In this document: positions 1 through 9,030 of the stretch, in pieces
How the letters are laid out: each line of letters starts with the position of its first letter
Numbering within the stretch: position 1 is the first letter of the stretch
Assembly (NCBI GenBank): GCA_020847075.1
Contig: JADLCS010000042.1
Location: forward strand, 1-64,000
Origin: Gammaproteobacteria bacterium
GTDB taxonomy: Bacteria > Pseudomonadota > Gammaproteobacteria > SZUA-140
Direction of reading: 5' to 3'
DNA length: 64,000 nucleotides
The notes under the pieces: model-generated
The model's input: only the letters and a program-made list of their open reading frames with translations
Told to the model about the DNA's origin: nothing
The model's database searches: none
Position numbers and translations under genes: made by a program

Positions 1-1010
1 AAGACTTCGTTCAACGCGACGCCGAGCACCGCGGGCTCGTCGGGCGGCTTGCCGGTGTAGGTGGAGTGGTAGATCGGCTGCCGGCGCATCGTGATGCGGT
101 CGAGCGTCAGCACCGGGAAGCGCTCGACCTCGTTGTAATAGCCGGTGTGGTCGCCGAACGGTCCCTCGTCCGCCTCGTCGCCGGGATGGATGTGGCCCTC
201 GAGCACGAACTCCGCGCTGGCCGGCACGGTGAGGTCGCTGCCGAGACACTTCGCGACCTCGGTCTTGCCGCCGCGCAGGAGACCGGCGAAGGCATATTCC
301 GACAGCGTATCCGGCACCGGCGTGACCGCGCCGAGGATGGTGGCGGGATCGGCGCCGAGCGCGACCGCGACCGGGAACGGTTCGCCGGGATGCGCCTGTT
401 GCCAGTCGCGGTAGTCGAGCGCGCCGCCGCGATGCGCCAGCCAGCGCATGATGACGCGGTTGCGCCCGATCACCTGCTGGCGATAGATGCCGAGGTTCTG
501 CCGCGGCTTGTGCGGGCCGCGCGTGACAACCAGCGCCCAGGTGATGAGCGGCGCGGCGTCGCCCGGCCAGCAGGTCTGGATCGGCAGGCGCGCGAGATCG
601 ACCGCGTTGCCCTCCAGCACGTTGTGCTGGCACGGCGCGGCGCCGACGACCTTGGGATTCATGTTGAGCACCTGCTTCAGCACCGGCCACTTGTCCCAGG
701 CGTCGCGCAGGCCGGCGGGCGGCTCCGGCTCCTTCAGATAGGCGAGCAGCTTGCCGGTCTCGCGCAGCGCGGCCACCGAGTCCGCGCCCATGCCGAGCGC
801 GACGCGCTCCGGCGTGCCGAACAGGTTGGCCAGCACCGGAACCGTGTGACCCTTCGGATGCTCGAACAGGATGGCCGGGCCGCCCCGGCGCAGGGTGCGG
901 TCGCAGATCTCGGTCATCTCGAGGTAGGGATCGACCTCGGTCTTGACGCGGACGAGCTCGCCGCGCCGTTCCAGCGCCGCGATGAAGTCGCGCAGGTCCT
1001 GGTATTTCAT
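1..1010 (-). CDS. ubiD: UbiD family 4-hydroxy-3-polyprenylbenzoate decarboxylase, 3' end outside the window
   Basis: Decarboxylates 4-hydroxy-3-polyprenylbenzoate in ubiquinone synthesis, using prenylated FMN made by UbiX. About 336 N-terminal codons are present, against roughly 490 for the family. The start [13 protein letters not shown] follows a GGGGAG ribosome site. The cofactor-binding stretch [13 protein letters not shown] continues into [14 protein letters not shown], and the acidic segment [15 protein letters not shown] is intact; both are typical of true UbiD. The reading frame is still open at base 1, so the gene runs off the left edge. Downstream partners cannot be seen. Confidence 0.95.
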   Translation of the reverse strand, partial: MKYQDLRDFIAALERRGELVRVKTEVDPYLEMTEICDRTLRRGGPAILFEHPKGHTVPVLANLFGTPERVALGMGADSVAALRETGKLLAYLKEPEPPAGLRDAWDKWPVLKQVLNMNPKVVGAAPCQHNVLEGNAVDLARLPIQTCWPGDAAPLITWALVVTRGPHKPRQNLGIYRQQVIGRNRVIMRWLAHRGGALDYRDWQQAHPGEPFPVAVALGADPATILGAVTPVPDTLSEYAFAGLLRGGKTEVAKCLGSDLTVPASAEFVLEGHIHPGDEADEGPFGDHTGYYNEVERFPVLTLDRITMRRQPIYHSTYTGKPPDEPAVLGVALNEV

Positions 1011-1063
1011 GCTGCTCCCCTTGGAGATCGAGAACCTGTCTCAAAATCGGTCATGGGTGAAAA

Positions 1064-1153
1064 GACGTCGTCCCCGCGCAGGCGGGGACCCAGTGACTTC
1101 ATGCCATTTAAAGGCAGAAACGCCGGATTCCCGCCTGCGCGGAAATGACGACT
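1064..1153. repeat. Family I palindromic repeat pair (REP/BIME-like)
   Basis: Two hairpins face each other between ubiD and xthA. The first has arms TCCCCGC/GCGGGGA (1071-1077 and 1082-1088). The second carries the same core inverted and ends GGAAATGACGAC. The core resembles the CGTCATTCCCGC...GCGGGAATCC elements common in proteobacterial intergenic DNA. Related copies lie at 4083-4112 and 41374-41403. Confidence 0.65.
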
Positions 1154-1202
1154 CGGTGTTTCATCGCAAACGCGCATGTTCACTTAATGAGACAAGTCCG
1201 AG

Positions 1203-1970
1203 TCAGAGATCGAATTCGGCGACGACCGGCGCGTGGTCCGACGGCCGTTCCCAGCCGCGCGGGCCCTTGTCGATCGCGGCGTCGCGGCACAGTGTGCAGA
1301 GGTCCGGGCTCGCGAGGATATGGTCGATGCGCAGGCCGAGGTTGCGGCGGAAACCGTTCATGCGGTAATCCCACCAACTGTAGGCGACCTCGTCCGGGCG
1401 GCGCAGGCGGAAGGTGTCGCACAGGCCGAGTCCGAGCAGGCCGTGGAACGCGGCGCGCTCCGGCTCGCTGAACAGCACCTGGCCTTCCCAGGCCGCCGGG
1501 TCGTGGACGTCGATCGGCATGGGCGCGATGTTGAAGTCGCCGAGCACGACCAGGCGCGGGTGTGCGCGCAGTTCCCGCGCGAGAAAGGCCGTCATCTTCG
1601 CCAGCCAGTCGAGTTTGTAGCGGTACTTGTCGGACTCGACGCTCTCGCCGTTCGGCACGTACAGGTTGACGATGCGCACACCGTTGATCGTCGCGCCGAG
1701 GATGCGGCGCTGCGGGTCGTCGAGCTCCGGGATGTCGCGGAACACATCGAAGGCCTCGGCACGGCTCAGCAGCGCGACGCCGTTGTAGGTCTTCTGTCCG
1801 GAGCAGACCGCGTGATAGCCGGCGGCGCGCAGCTCCGTGGTCGGAAACTGCTCGTCCTGCAGCTTGATCTCCTGCACCGCGAGTACGTCCGGCTGCGCGT
1901 CCGCGAGCCATTGCAGCACCTGCGGCAGGCGCACGCGCAGGGAGTTGACGTTCCAGGTGGCGAGCTTCAT
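1203..1970 (-). CDS. xthA: Exodeoxyribonuclease III (class II AP endonuclease)
   Basis: Cuts DNA 5' of abasic sites and removes blocked 3' ends in base excision repair. The 255-residue product spans the whole ExoIII fold. Visible active-site landmarks are NVNSLR (7-12), QEIK with metal ligand E34, YVPNG (104-108), GDFNIAP with D145 and N147, D216 in RIDHI, and the terminal SDHAPV (244-249). It is a single gene, separated from ubiD by a palindromic repeat and followed on the same strand by nothing closely spaced. Confidence 0.96.
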   Translation of the reverse strand: MKLATWNVNSLRVRLPQVLQWLADAQPDVLAVQEIKLQDEQFPTTELRAAGYHAVCSGQKTYNGVALLSRAEAFDVFRDIPELDDPQRRILGATINGVRIVNLYVPNGESVESDKYRYKLDWLAKMTAFLARELRAHPRLVVLGDFNIAPMPIDVHDPAAWEGQVLFSEPERAAFHGLLGLGLCDTFRLRRPDEVAYSWWDYRMNGFRRNLGLRIDHILASPDLCTLCRDAAIDKGPRGWERPSDHAPVVAEFDL

Positions 1971-2059
1971 GGTTTTCGTAATCTATTTATTCTGTCCATA
2001 TCCTACAACACCAGGGGTTGGAATGTCCGGGAGCGGACGCGGTCCTCGTGGGTCGCGCG

Positions 2060-2959
2060 TCATGCACAGCAAGGCGCCAGGAGTTGCGTCACCCAGTTGC
2101 TGAAGGCCTGCACGCGGCGCGAAAGATGGCGGCGGTGGGGATAGACCAGTTGCACCGGCATGGGGGGCGCCTGCCACTGAGACAGCACCTCGACCAGTTC
2201 GCCGGAGGACAGGTGCTCGGCAACATCGAAGGCCGGAATCTGGATCAGACCCAGTCCGGCGAGACAGCATGCAATATAGGTCTCGGCGTTGTTCACGGAC
2301 ACGGGGCCGCCCATCGGCACGCTCCGCAACTCGCCCGCCTCGACCCATTCCCAGGGTTCGACGCGCCCGTTGGACGGGGAGGCGTACTTCACCGCCTGGT
2401 GTCTCGTGAGGTCGGCCGGGGTCCGAGGTATGCCCTGTCTGGCCAGATAGGCGGGGCTGGCGCAGTTGACGAGTCGCAGATGCCCGATGGGGCGGACCAC
2501 GAGGCTGCTGGGAGGCGGGGGGCCGACACGCAGGGCAAGGTCGATCCCCTCGTGAATGAGGTCGATCACGCGGTCGCTGGAGCCCAGTTCCACCTCGATG
2601 CCGGGATGCTCGGCGAAGAATACCGGCAGTGCGGGGGCCACCAGCCGACGGGCGATGCGGCTCGGCATGTCCACCCGGACGCGCCCCGTCAGTGTCCCGG
2701 AGCGGGAGTGAAACTGCTGCTCGAGTTCCTCGGCATCGGCGACCAGGGCAATGGCGCGTTCCACGAGGGATTCACCGTCCTGCGTCAGGCTCACCTGACG
2801 GGTGGTCCGGTTGAAGAGCCGAACGCCCAGATGCGCCTCCAGTTGCTGGATGGTCAGGGATACCGTCGGGCGTGGGAGTTCAAGCTGGTCCGCCGCCAGG
2901 GTGAAACTGCCGCTCTGGGCCACCCGGATGAAGATGCGCAGTTGATCGATTCGGTCCAT
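2060..2959 (-). CDS. LysR-family transcriptional regulator
   Basis: A 299-residue LysR-type regulator. The N-terminal winged helix-turn-helix (about residues 1-60) begins MDRIDQLRIFIRVAQSGSF and contains a PTVSLTIQQLEAHLGVRLF recognition region. The rest is a periplasmic-binding-like effector domain, with SDRVIDLIHEGIDLALRVG typical of the CrgA/AaeR-like branch. It is divergent from the dehydrogenase at 3073 across 113 bp, the usual layout when a LysR protein controls its neighbour and itself. The effector is unknown. Confidence 0.92.
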   Translation of the reverse strand: MDRIDQLRIFIRVAQSGSFTLAADQLELPRPTVSLTIQQLEAHLGVRLFNRTTRQVSLTQDGESLVERAIALVADAEELEQQFHSRSGTLTGRVRVDMPSRIARRLVAPALPVFFAEHPGIEVELGSSDRVIDLIHEGIDLALRVGPPPPSSLVVRPIGHLRLVNCASPAYLARQGIPRTPADLTRHQAVKYASPSNGRVEPWEWVEAGELRSVPMGGPVSVNNAETYIACCLAGLGLIQIPAFDVAEHLSSGELVEVLSQWQAPPMPVQLVYPHRRHLSRRVQAFSNWVTQLLAPCCA

Positions 2960-3072
2960 GGCATCTATTGGTAGTGATTTATGAATAGTCTATGAGTATT
3001 TTCATTATTTATTAAGGTTTCTGTTCTCAATACAGTGGGCCCTGTTCCATTCGATTCCACAGGAGCTCTTCC
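2960..3072. promoter_or_regulatory. Divergent LysR/dehydrogenase promoter region
   Basis: This 113-bp spacer is clearly more AT-rich than its surroundings. It holds a small dyad ATAG-T-CTAT at 2985-2993, a plausible LysR site, followed by an A/T run to about 3020. No textbook -35/-10 pair stands out on either strand. Its role is inferred from the divergent layout. Confidence 0.4.
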
Positions 3073-3846
3073 ATGTCCAGACACAGCATCCAGGGCAAAG
3101 TCGTCTTGATCGCCGGCGGCGCCAAGAATCTGGGCGGCCTGATCGCCCGCGACCTCGTCGCGCACGGCGCCGGGGCCGTCGCCATTCACTATAACAGCGC
3201 CGCCAGCCAGGCCGACGCCGATGCCACGGTGGCGGCCCTCGAAAAGGCCGGCGCCAGGGCCGTCGCCCTGCGGGCCGATCTGACCACGGCCGGCGCCGTC
3301 GAGAAGCTCTTCGCCGACACGGTGGCCGCCGTCGGTCGGCCCGACATCGCGATCAATACCGTGGGCAAGGTGCTCAAGAAACCGATGATCGAGATCAGCG
3401 AGGCCGAGTACGACGAGATGGCGGCCGTCAACGGCAAGTCGGCCTTCTTCTTTCTCAAGGAGGCCGGCAGGCACGTCAACGACCACGGCAAGATCGTGAC
3501 GCTGGTGTCCTCGCTGCTGGGCGCGTTCACGCCCTTCTATGCCTCCTATGCCGGCACCAAGGCGCCGGTGGAGCATTTCACCCGCGCGGCGGCCAAGGAG
3601 TTCGGCGCGCGCGGCATCTCGGTGACGGCCGTCGGCCCGGGCCCGATGGATACGCCGTTCTTCTACGGCCAGGAGAGCGCCGATGCGCAGGCGTACCACA
3701 AGACGGCCGCGGCGCTGTCACCTTTCAGCAGGACCGGCCTGACCGACATCGAGGACGTGGTGCCCTTCATCCGCCATCTCGTCAGCGACGGCTGGTGGAT
3801 CACCGGACAGACCATCCTGATCAACGGCGGCTACACGACGAAGTAG
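3073..3846 (+). CDS. Short-chain dehydrogenase/reductase (SDR family)
   Basis: A 257-residue classical SDR, probably a soluble NAD(P)H oxidoreductase. The dinucleotide motif AGGAKNLGG (14-22), the structural motif NTVG (95-98, in place of NNAG), the catalytic Ser146 and YAGTK (Tyr159/Lys163) are all present. The C-terminus WITGQTILINGGYTTK matches the FabG-like closing segment. The start is preceded by AGGAGCTC. The substrate cannot be read from sequence. Control by the divergent LysR protein is likely. Confidence 0.87.
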   Translation: MSRHSIQGKVVLIAGGAKNLGGLIARDLVAHGAGAVAIHYNSAASQADADATVAALEKAGARAVALRADLTTAGAVEKLFADTVAAVGRPDIAINTVGKVLKKPMIEISEAEYDEMAAVNGKSAFFFLKEAGRHVNDHGKIVTLVSSLLGAFTPFYASYAGTKAPVEHFTRAAAKEFGARGISVTAVGPGPMDTPFFYGQESADAQAYHKTAAALSPFSRTGLTDIEDVVPFIRHLVSDGWWITGQTILINGGYTTK

Positions 3847-4423
3847 CCGGACGCCGCGTCGCCCTGCCTCCGGTGGCGGGAGCTGAGTGCGATGTCGAAG
3901 TGCTCCGCCCCGGCCGGGCGGAGACGCCTGGCCTGCGCCCTGTCGGCGCCGCCACGATCTTCCCGCGGTAGTCCTCGGCCGGCGCGCGAACACCCCCGTC
4001 GATTCGTCATTTCAATTCCTCCTTCCAGGCGCGGCGCGGCGGAGGCCCGGAATCCAGGGGTTTCGAGGAAGATCGAAGCCATTCGTCATGCCCGCCTGCA
4101 CGGGCATGACGACTCAATCATGATTCAGACCTTGCTTCATTCGATCCTTGACCGGATTCCCGACCTCCCGCCTTCGCGGGGGCGGGCTTCATGCGCGGGC
4201 GCGGCCTCCGGACAATTGACCGGCGATTCCTTGACTCTTCGTCGGAAATGGGACACATCGTCGCGGAAGGTCCCGTGCGCGCCGAAAGGCCGTTTTCAGG
4301 GCGCTCCGGGGCGTCGCGATACATCAAAGGGTGACGGCGGGCCGGATGCCGGTATCATATCCGGCGTCGAGTCCGCGCGATCGCGTCGCGGCCGGCGGAC
4401 CGAGGCCTACGATGGGAGAGCAC
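3847..4423. other. 577-bp intergenic region with family I repeats
   Basis: No convincing gene is seen here. The stretch carries the palindrome at 4083-4112 and a second degenerate hairpin of the same type near 4165-4185 (CCCGCC TTCG GGGCGGG-like). It ends in the leader of the acyl-CoA ligase. Short frames in this stretch lack coding character. Confidence 0.55.
4083..4112. repeat. Family I palindrome, 12-bp arms
   Basis: Perfect arms TCGTCATGCCCG (4083-4094) and CGGGCATGACGA (4101-4112) enclose a 6-nt loop. It shares the CGTCAT...ATGACG ends of the elements near 1064-1153 and 41374-41403. There is no adjacent T-run, so it is more likely a REP-type repeat than a terminator. Confidence 0.7.
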
Positions 4424-6232
4424 ATGAGCCCGGAGAATCCGGACCTGATCCTGCCCGGCGAGGTGGATACCTTGTCCGGGCTGTTCTACGCGCGCGTCCG
4501 GCGCAGCCCGCACGCGCCGGCCTACCGGTATTTCGACGCGGACGGCGGGGAATGGCGCGAACTCTCCTGGGCCGGGGTCGCGGCGGAAGTGGAGCGCTGG
4601 CGCGCGGCCCTGCACGGCGAGGGGCTGAAATCCGGCGACCGCATCGCGGTCATGCTGCCGAACGGCGTCGATTGGGTGTGCGTGGATCAGGCGGCGCTGA
4701 GTCTCGGCCTGGTGGTGGCGCCTCTCTTCGTGAACGACCGGCCGGACAACGTCGCCTATATCCTGCGTGAAACCGGGGCGCGCCTGCTGTTGATCGATCG
4801 GCGCGAGCAGTGGGACGCGCTGCGCCCCGCCCTGGCCGCGTCCGCCTCCCTGACGCGGGTCGTGGTGCGTGAGGATGCCGATGGCGACGAGGCGCGGGTC
4901 ACGACGCTGGGGCGCTGGCTGGCCGCGGCGTCCGGTCCCGCCCCGGCGCGGGAGGAGGGACGCGGCCGCCGGGACGAGCTCGCCGCGATCGTGTTCACCT
5001 CCGGCACTGCGGGGCGCTCCAAGGGCGTGATGCTGACCCACGGCAACATCCTGTGGAACGCCCACGCCAGCTACTGCAGCAATCCGGTGAACGCCTCCGA
5101 TACCTTTCTGTCGTTTCTGCCGCTGTCCCATACCCTGGAACGCACCGTGGGCTATTACCTGCCCATGATGGCGAATGCCCGCGTGGCCTTCGCGCGTTCG
5201 GCCGCGCAGCTCGGCGAGGATCTGCTCGTGATCCGTCCCACGGCGCTGATCTCCGTGCCGCGGATCTACGAGCGGATCTATGGTCGGATCCAGGCGCAGA
5301 TGGAAGGGCGTTCTGCCCCGGCGCGCTGGCTGTTCCGCCGCGCGGTCGAGACCGGCTGGCTCCGTTTCCAGTATCTGCGGGGGCGGGCGGAATGGCGCCC
5401 CGCGCTGTTGTGGTGGCCGCTGTTGCGGCGGCTGGTGGCCGGCAAGGTGCTGGCCCGCTTCGGCGGCCGGATACGCATCGCGGTCTGCGGCGGCGCGCCG
5501 CTCTCCGCCGAGGTGGCGCGCACCTTCATCGGCCTGGGTCTGCCGCTGATCCAGGGCTATGGCCTGACCGAGGCCGGCCCTGTGCTGAGCGGCAACCGGC
5601 CGGAGGACAACGAGCCGGCGAGCGTGGGGCGCCCGCTGCGCGACGTCGAGATCCGGGTCACCGAACAGGGCGAACTGCTGGCGCGCAGCCCCGGCGTGAT
5701 GCCGGGCTACCTGAACGACGCCGCGGCGACCGCATGCACGCTCGACGCCGAGGGTTGGCTGCATACCGGCGACCGGGGGAAGATCGAAAACGGTTATATC
5801 TACATCACGGGGCGGCTGAAGGACATCATCGTGCTGTCCAATGGCGAGAAGGTCTCGCCGGTGGACATGGAGCTGGCGCTCGCCTCCGATCCGCTGTTCG
5901 AGCAGGTGCTGGTGGTGGGCGAGGGCCGGCCGTATCTGACCGCACTGCTGGTATTGAACCGCGAGCGCTGGTCCCTGCTGGCGCCGCGGCTGGGCGTGGC
6001 GCCGGAGGACCCGGATGCATTGCAGGCGCCGGCCGTGACGCGGGAGGTGGGGCGCAGGCTCGAGGCCCTGATGCGGGAGTTTCCCGGCTACGCGCGCATC
6101 CGGCGCTTCAGTCTGGGGCTCGATCCGTGGACGGTGGAGAACGGCCTGCAGACCCCGACGCTCAAGCTGCGCCGCCAGCGCATCGCGGAACAGGCGGACG
6201 CCGTGATCGAGCGTCTGTACGCGGGATATTGA
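4424..6232 (+). CDS. AMP-forming long-chain acyl-CoA synthetase
   Basis: A 602-residue ANL-superfamily ligase that activates a carboxylate (probably a fatty acid) to its CoA thioester through an acyl-adenylate. The P-loop-like motif IVFTSGTAGRSKG lies near residues 188-200, GYGLTEAGPVLSGN near 378-391, and the GWLHTGDRG and GRLKDIIVLSNGEKVSP hinge motifs follow. The start at 4424 is chosen because GGGAGAG sits just upstream and the family homology begins there; the frame stays open to 4331. One base separates it from the thioesterase, so the two are co-transcribed. Confidence 0.9.
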   Translation: MSPENPDLILPGEVDTLSGLFYARVRRSPHAPAYRYFDADGGEWRELSWAGVAAEVERWRAALHGEGLKSGDRIAVMLPNGVDWVCVDQAALSLGLVVAPLFVNDRPDNVAYILRETGARLLLIDRREQWDALRPALAASASLTRVVVREDADGDEARVTTLGRWLAAASGPAPAREEGRGRRDELAAIVFTSGTAGRSKGVMLTHGNILWNAHASYCSNPVNASDTFLSFLPLSHTLERTVGYYLPMMANARVAFARSAAQLGEDLLVIRPTALISVPRIYERIYGRIQAQMEGRSAPARWLFRRAVETGWLRFQYLRGRAEWRPALLWWPLLRRLVAGKVLARFGGRIRIAVCGGAPLSAEVARTFIGLGLPLIQGYGLTEAGPVLSGNRPEDNEPASVGRPLRDVEIRVTEQGELLARSPGVMPGYLNDAAATACTLDAEGWLHTGDRGKIENGYIYITGRLKDIIVLSNGEKVSPVDMELALASDPLFEQVLVVGEGRPYLTALLVLNRERWSLLAPRLGVAPEDPDALQAPAVTREVGRRLEALMREFPGYARIRRFSLGLDPWTVENGLQTPTLKLRRQRIAEQADAVIERLYAGY

Positions 6233-6233
6233 G

Positions 6234-6635
6234 ATGACGCGGGACGCGGCCCCGGATCGACTGCCGGAACGCCAGCCCGCGGTGCGCGTGCTGGCCATGC
6301 CGACCGACACCAACGCGGCGGGCGATATCTTCGGCGGCTGGATCATGTCCCAGGTCGACATCGCCGGCAGCATCGCGGCCTATCGCCGCGCCGGCGGCCG
6401 CGTGGTGACGGTCGCCGTCAATTCCTTCCAGTTCCACCAGCCGGTCTTCGTCGGCGACCTGATCAGTTGCTACGCGGAGGTGACGCGCGTGGGGCGCACC
6501 TCGCTGACGGTGCGCGTCGAGGTGTACGCGGAGCGCGGCCGCGGGATCGAAGAGGCCATCAGGGTGACGGAGGCCGAGCTGACCTACGTCGCCATCGACC
6601 CGGATCGGAGGCCGCGCCCCGTCGACGGGGGCTGA
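6234..6635 (+). CDS. YciA-like acyl-CoA thioesterase (hotdog fold)
   Basis: A 133-residue single-hotdog thioesterase that hydrolyses acyl-CoA to free acid and CoA. The signature PTDTNAAGDIFGGWIMSQ (about 23-40), with the family's Asn, Asp and GGW, identifies the YciA/acyl-CoA hydrolase group. The pairing with an acyl-CoA ligase one base upstream gives opposing reactions on the same pool. It converges with the reductase gene ending at 6645. Confidence 0.9.
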   Translation: MTRDAAPDRLPERQPAVRVLAMPTDTNAAGDIFGGWIMSQVDIAGSIAAYRRAGGRVVTVAVNSFQFHQPVFVGDLISCYAEVTRVGRTSLTVRVEVYAERGRGIEEAIRVTEAELTYVAIDPDRRPRPVDGG

Positions 6636-6644
6636 CGGGCCGGG

Positions 6645-8969
6645 TCAGCGCGCCGCCGCGGCGGCCGGTTCCGGTTCCGCCGGCGCGGACTTGCGCAGAT
6701 GCACGAGGACGCCGCCGCGGCGCTCCTGCACGGACAGGATCTCGTGCCCGTCCTTGCGGAGACTCTCCGCGGCCTGCCGGGCGAGCTGCTCGCTGCCGAA
6801 CAGGAATCCGGCCGTCGCGCCCGCCGTGACGCGGCGCAGTTCGTTGCGTGCCTTGACGTAATGCAGCGGGCAGCCGAAGGCGGTCAGATCGATGTCCTCG
6901 GCGTTTTTCTTTCCGGCCGCGGCGACCGTCGGCACGGAGACGCCGAGATCGAGCTGGCGGTCGATGTCCTGGGAGATCGCGGCCGCCTCGGCGGTCCACT
7001 GATCGAGTGCCTGGGTGAGCGTCCTGTAGGCGGCCTCGTCGAACGCCTCCTTCAAGCGATCGAACCGCGCGGCGAAGTCGATCAGGCGCCGGCCCAGATC
7101 CTCGCCGGCCGGGAACGAAACGGACAACCGGCGGCCGATCCCGGAGAGGTCGTCGACGGGGGGCTCCCCCGCCAGGAACAGCAGCGACTGTCCGACCAGG
7201 CGGGCGCTGGCCTGGGCGCATTCGATGGATTCTTCGTACTTGCGCTGGAACAGGAAGCCATTGCGGTAGTTGCGTTCGTTCGCCGCCTCGGCGAAGTTGG
7301 CCGCGACCGTCTCCTGCGCCGCGCCGGCGCATTCGCCGCCGCCGAACTGTTCGACCTTGAAGGCCAGCTCGTCGCCGTGATCGCGCAGCACGGTCGCGAT
7401 CTCCTCCGGCGCCACGGTGGCGAGGTCGGCGAGCAGGCGGGCGAAGTAGTCCTTCTCCTGTCGGTGCGACCAGGCGAAGAAGGTCTCGCCGTCGAGGCGT
7501 CCGCCGGCGTAGGCGTCCTGGACGCGCTGGATTGCCTGCTGCACGCGCGCGGCGGGCACCGAGGGGCCTTTCACCGCGATGTCGCCGCCGTTGCGGCCGT
7601 CGCCGCCGAGGTACATCTGGTAGTGCGGCACCAGTTTGCCGTGCAGGCGCTTGCCCTCGCCGTAGATGCCGATGTCGCCGGTCTCCGGCTGCGCGCAGCC
7701 GTTGTGGCAGCCGCTGGCGCGCACGCGCAGGTCGAACTCCCCGCCGGAGATCTCGAGGCCGATCTTTTTCGAGGCGGTGATGCCGAGGCGGCAGGTCGAG
7801 GCGCCCGGGCAGGCGACGACGTCATCGCCCGTCCGGGGTTCGCCGAGACCGAGCCGGGCCAGTTCCTCGCGGATGGCGCCGATGCGGGCTTCCGGCACGC
7901 CGGCCAGGACGATGTTCTGGTCCTGCGTGGTGCGCACGTCGGACAGTCCTTCGCGCCGCATGAGCGCGGCGATGCCGCGCAACTGGGGCGCCGTGATGTC
8001 GCCGATCGGCACGCGGATGGGGAAGATCCACAGCCCCGGCTGTTTCTGCGGGACGGCCCGGCGCGGCGCGCCCGGGTTGTTGCAGCCTTCCGCGGGACGG
8101 CCGTCGGTCCATTGCCCGCGGACGTAATCGTGGCCGGCGAGCGCGGTGCGCGTGCGCGTCAGCTCTTCCTTGTACTTCTCGATGAAACCTTCCGGGCCGA
8201 AGCGATCGACCAGGAACTTGATACGCGACTTGGCGCGCTGCTTGCGATTGGAATAACGGTTGTGCAGGGAGATGACCGCCTCCATGCAGGGGATCAGCGC
8301 TTCCTCCGGGATGAACTCTTCCACGGTGAGCGCCTTGCGCGGCTTGTGGCCGAGACCACCGCCGGCGAGCAGCTTGAAGCCGAAACGGCCGTCCTTCTTG
8401 ATCGCGACCACCGCCAGGTCGTGGATCATGCCCTGGGCGCAGTCGGACTCGCAGCCTGAGAAGCTGATCTTGAACTTGCGCGGCAGGTGCTGGGTCAGCG
8501 GGTGGCGCAGGAAATAGCGCATCGCGTGATCCTGGACCGGGCGGATGTCCACGCGTTCGCTGGAGCACAGGCCGGCCAGCGGGCAGCAACTGACGTTGCG
8601 CACGGTGTTGTTGCAGGCCTCGCGCGTGGTCAGGCCGCCGCGGGCGAGATCCTTCAGCGCGGCGGGTGTCTTCGCCAGCGGCACGTAGTGAATCTGGATG
8701 TCCTGGCGCGTGGTGATGTGCGCGACGTCGTGCGGCGAATAGGTCTCGAGCGCGCCCGCCACGGTCTCGAGCTGGTCCGGGGTCATGCGTCCGCCCGGGA
8801 TCTTCACGCGCACCATCTGCACGCCTTCCTGGCGCTGGCCGTAGACGCCCTGCTGCAGGCGGATGGACTGGAGTCGCTCGGCATCGAGCGCGTGGTTCAG
8901 GAAGGCGCGCACGCTCTCCTCGAAACGATCCAGTTCTTCGTGATTGACCAGTGATCCAGTCCCGTTCAT
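6645..8969 (-). CDS. Siroheme nitrite/sulfite reductase with C-terminal TusA-like domain
   Basis: A 774-residue protein, longer than the usual 550-570 of haemoprotein sulfite reductases. Both reductase half-domains carry a four-Cys set: C129-x5-C135 with C173-x3-C177, and C387-x5-C393 (CPGASTC) with C421-x3-C425 (GCHNGC). The second set matches the canonical siroheme/4Fe-4S ligands. A helical linker of roughly 140 residues follows. The tail (about 700-760) has GCPLHYVKARNELRRV, like the CPxP sulfur-acceptor site of TusA but with His for the second Pro-side residue. It probably reduces sulfite (or nitrite) in the cytoplasm. Next to a sulfite exporter and cysB, sulfite is the better guess. Confidence 0.85.
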   Translation of the reverse strand: MNGTGSLVNHEELDRFEESVRAFLNHALDAERLQSIRLQQGVYGQRQEGVQMVRVKIPGGRMTPDQLETVAGALETYSPHDVAHITTRQDIQIHYVPLAKTPAALKDLARGGLTTREACNNTVRNVSCCPLAGLCSSERVDIRPVQDHAMRYFLRHPLTQHLPRKFKISFSGCESDCAQGMIHDLAVVAIKKDGRFGFKLLAGGGLGHKPRKALTVEEFIPEEALIPCMEAVISLHNRYSNRKQRAKSRIKFLVDRFGPEGFIEKYKEELTRTRTALAGHDYVRGQWTDGRPAEGCNNPGAPRRAVPQKQPGLWIFPIRVPIGDITAPQLRGIAALMRREGLSDVRTTQDQNIVLAGVPEARIGAIREELARLGLGEPRTGDDVVACPGASTCRLGITASKKIGLEISGGEFDLRVRASGCHNGCAQPETGDIGIYGEGKRLHGKLVPHYQMYLGGDGRNGGDIAVKGPSVPAARVQQAIQRVQDAYAGGRLDGETFFAWSHRQEKDYFARLLADLATVAPEEIATVLRDHGDELAFKVEQFGGGECAGAAQETVAANFAEAANERNYRNGFLFQRKYEESIECAQASARLVGQSLLFLAGEPPVDDLSGIGRRLSVSFPAGEDLGRRLIDFAARFDRLKEAFDEAAYRTLTQALDQWTAEAAAISQDIDRQLDLGVSVPTVAAAGKKNAEDIDLTAFGCPLHYVKARNELRRVTAGATAGFLFGSEQLARQAAESLRKDGHEILSVQERRGGVLVHLRKSAPAEPEPAAAAAR

Positions 8970-9030
8970 GCCCGCATCCCATGCGCCTTGCTTCGTTACG
9001 TCGTCCCGGCGGTGCGCGCCGTCCCGTGGT

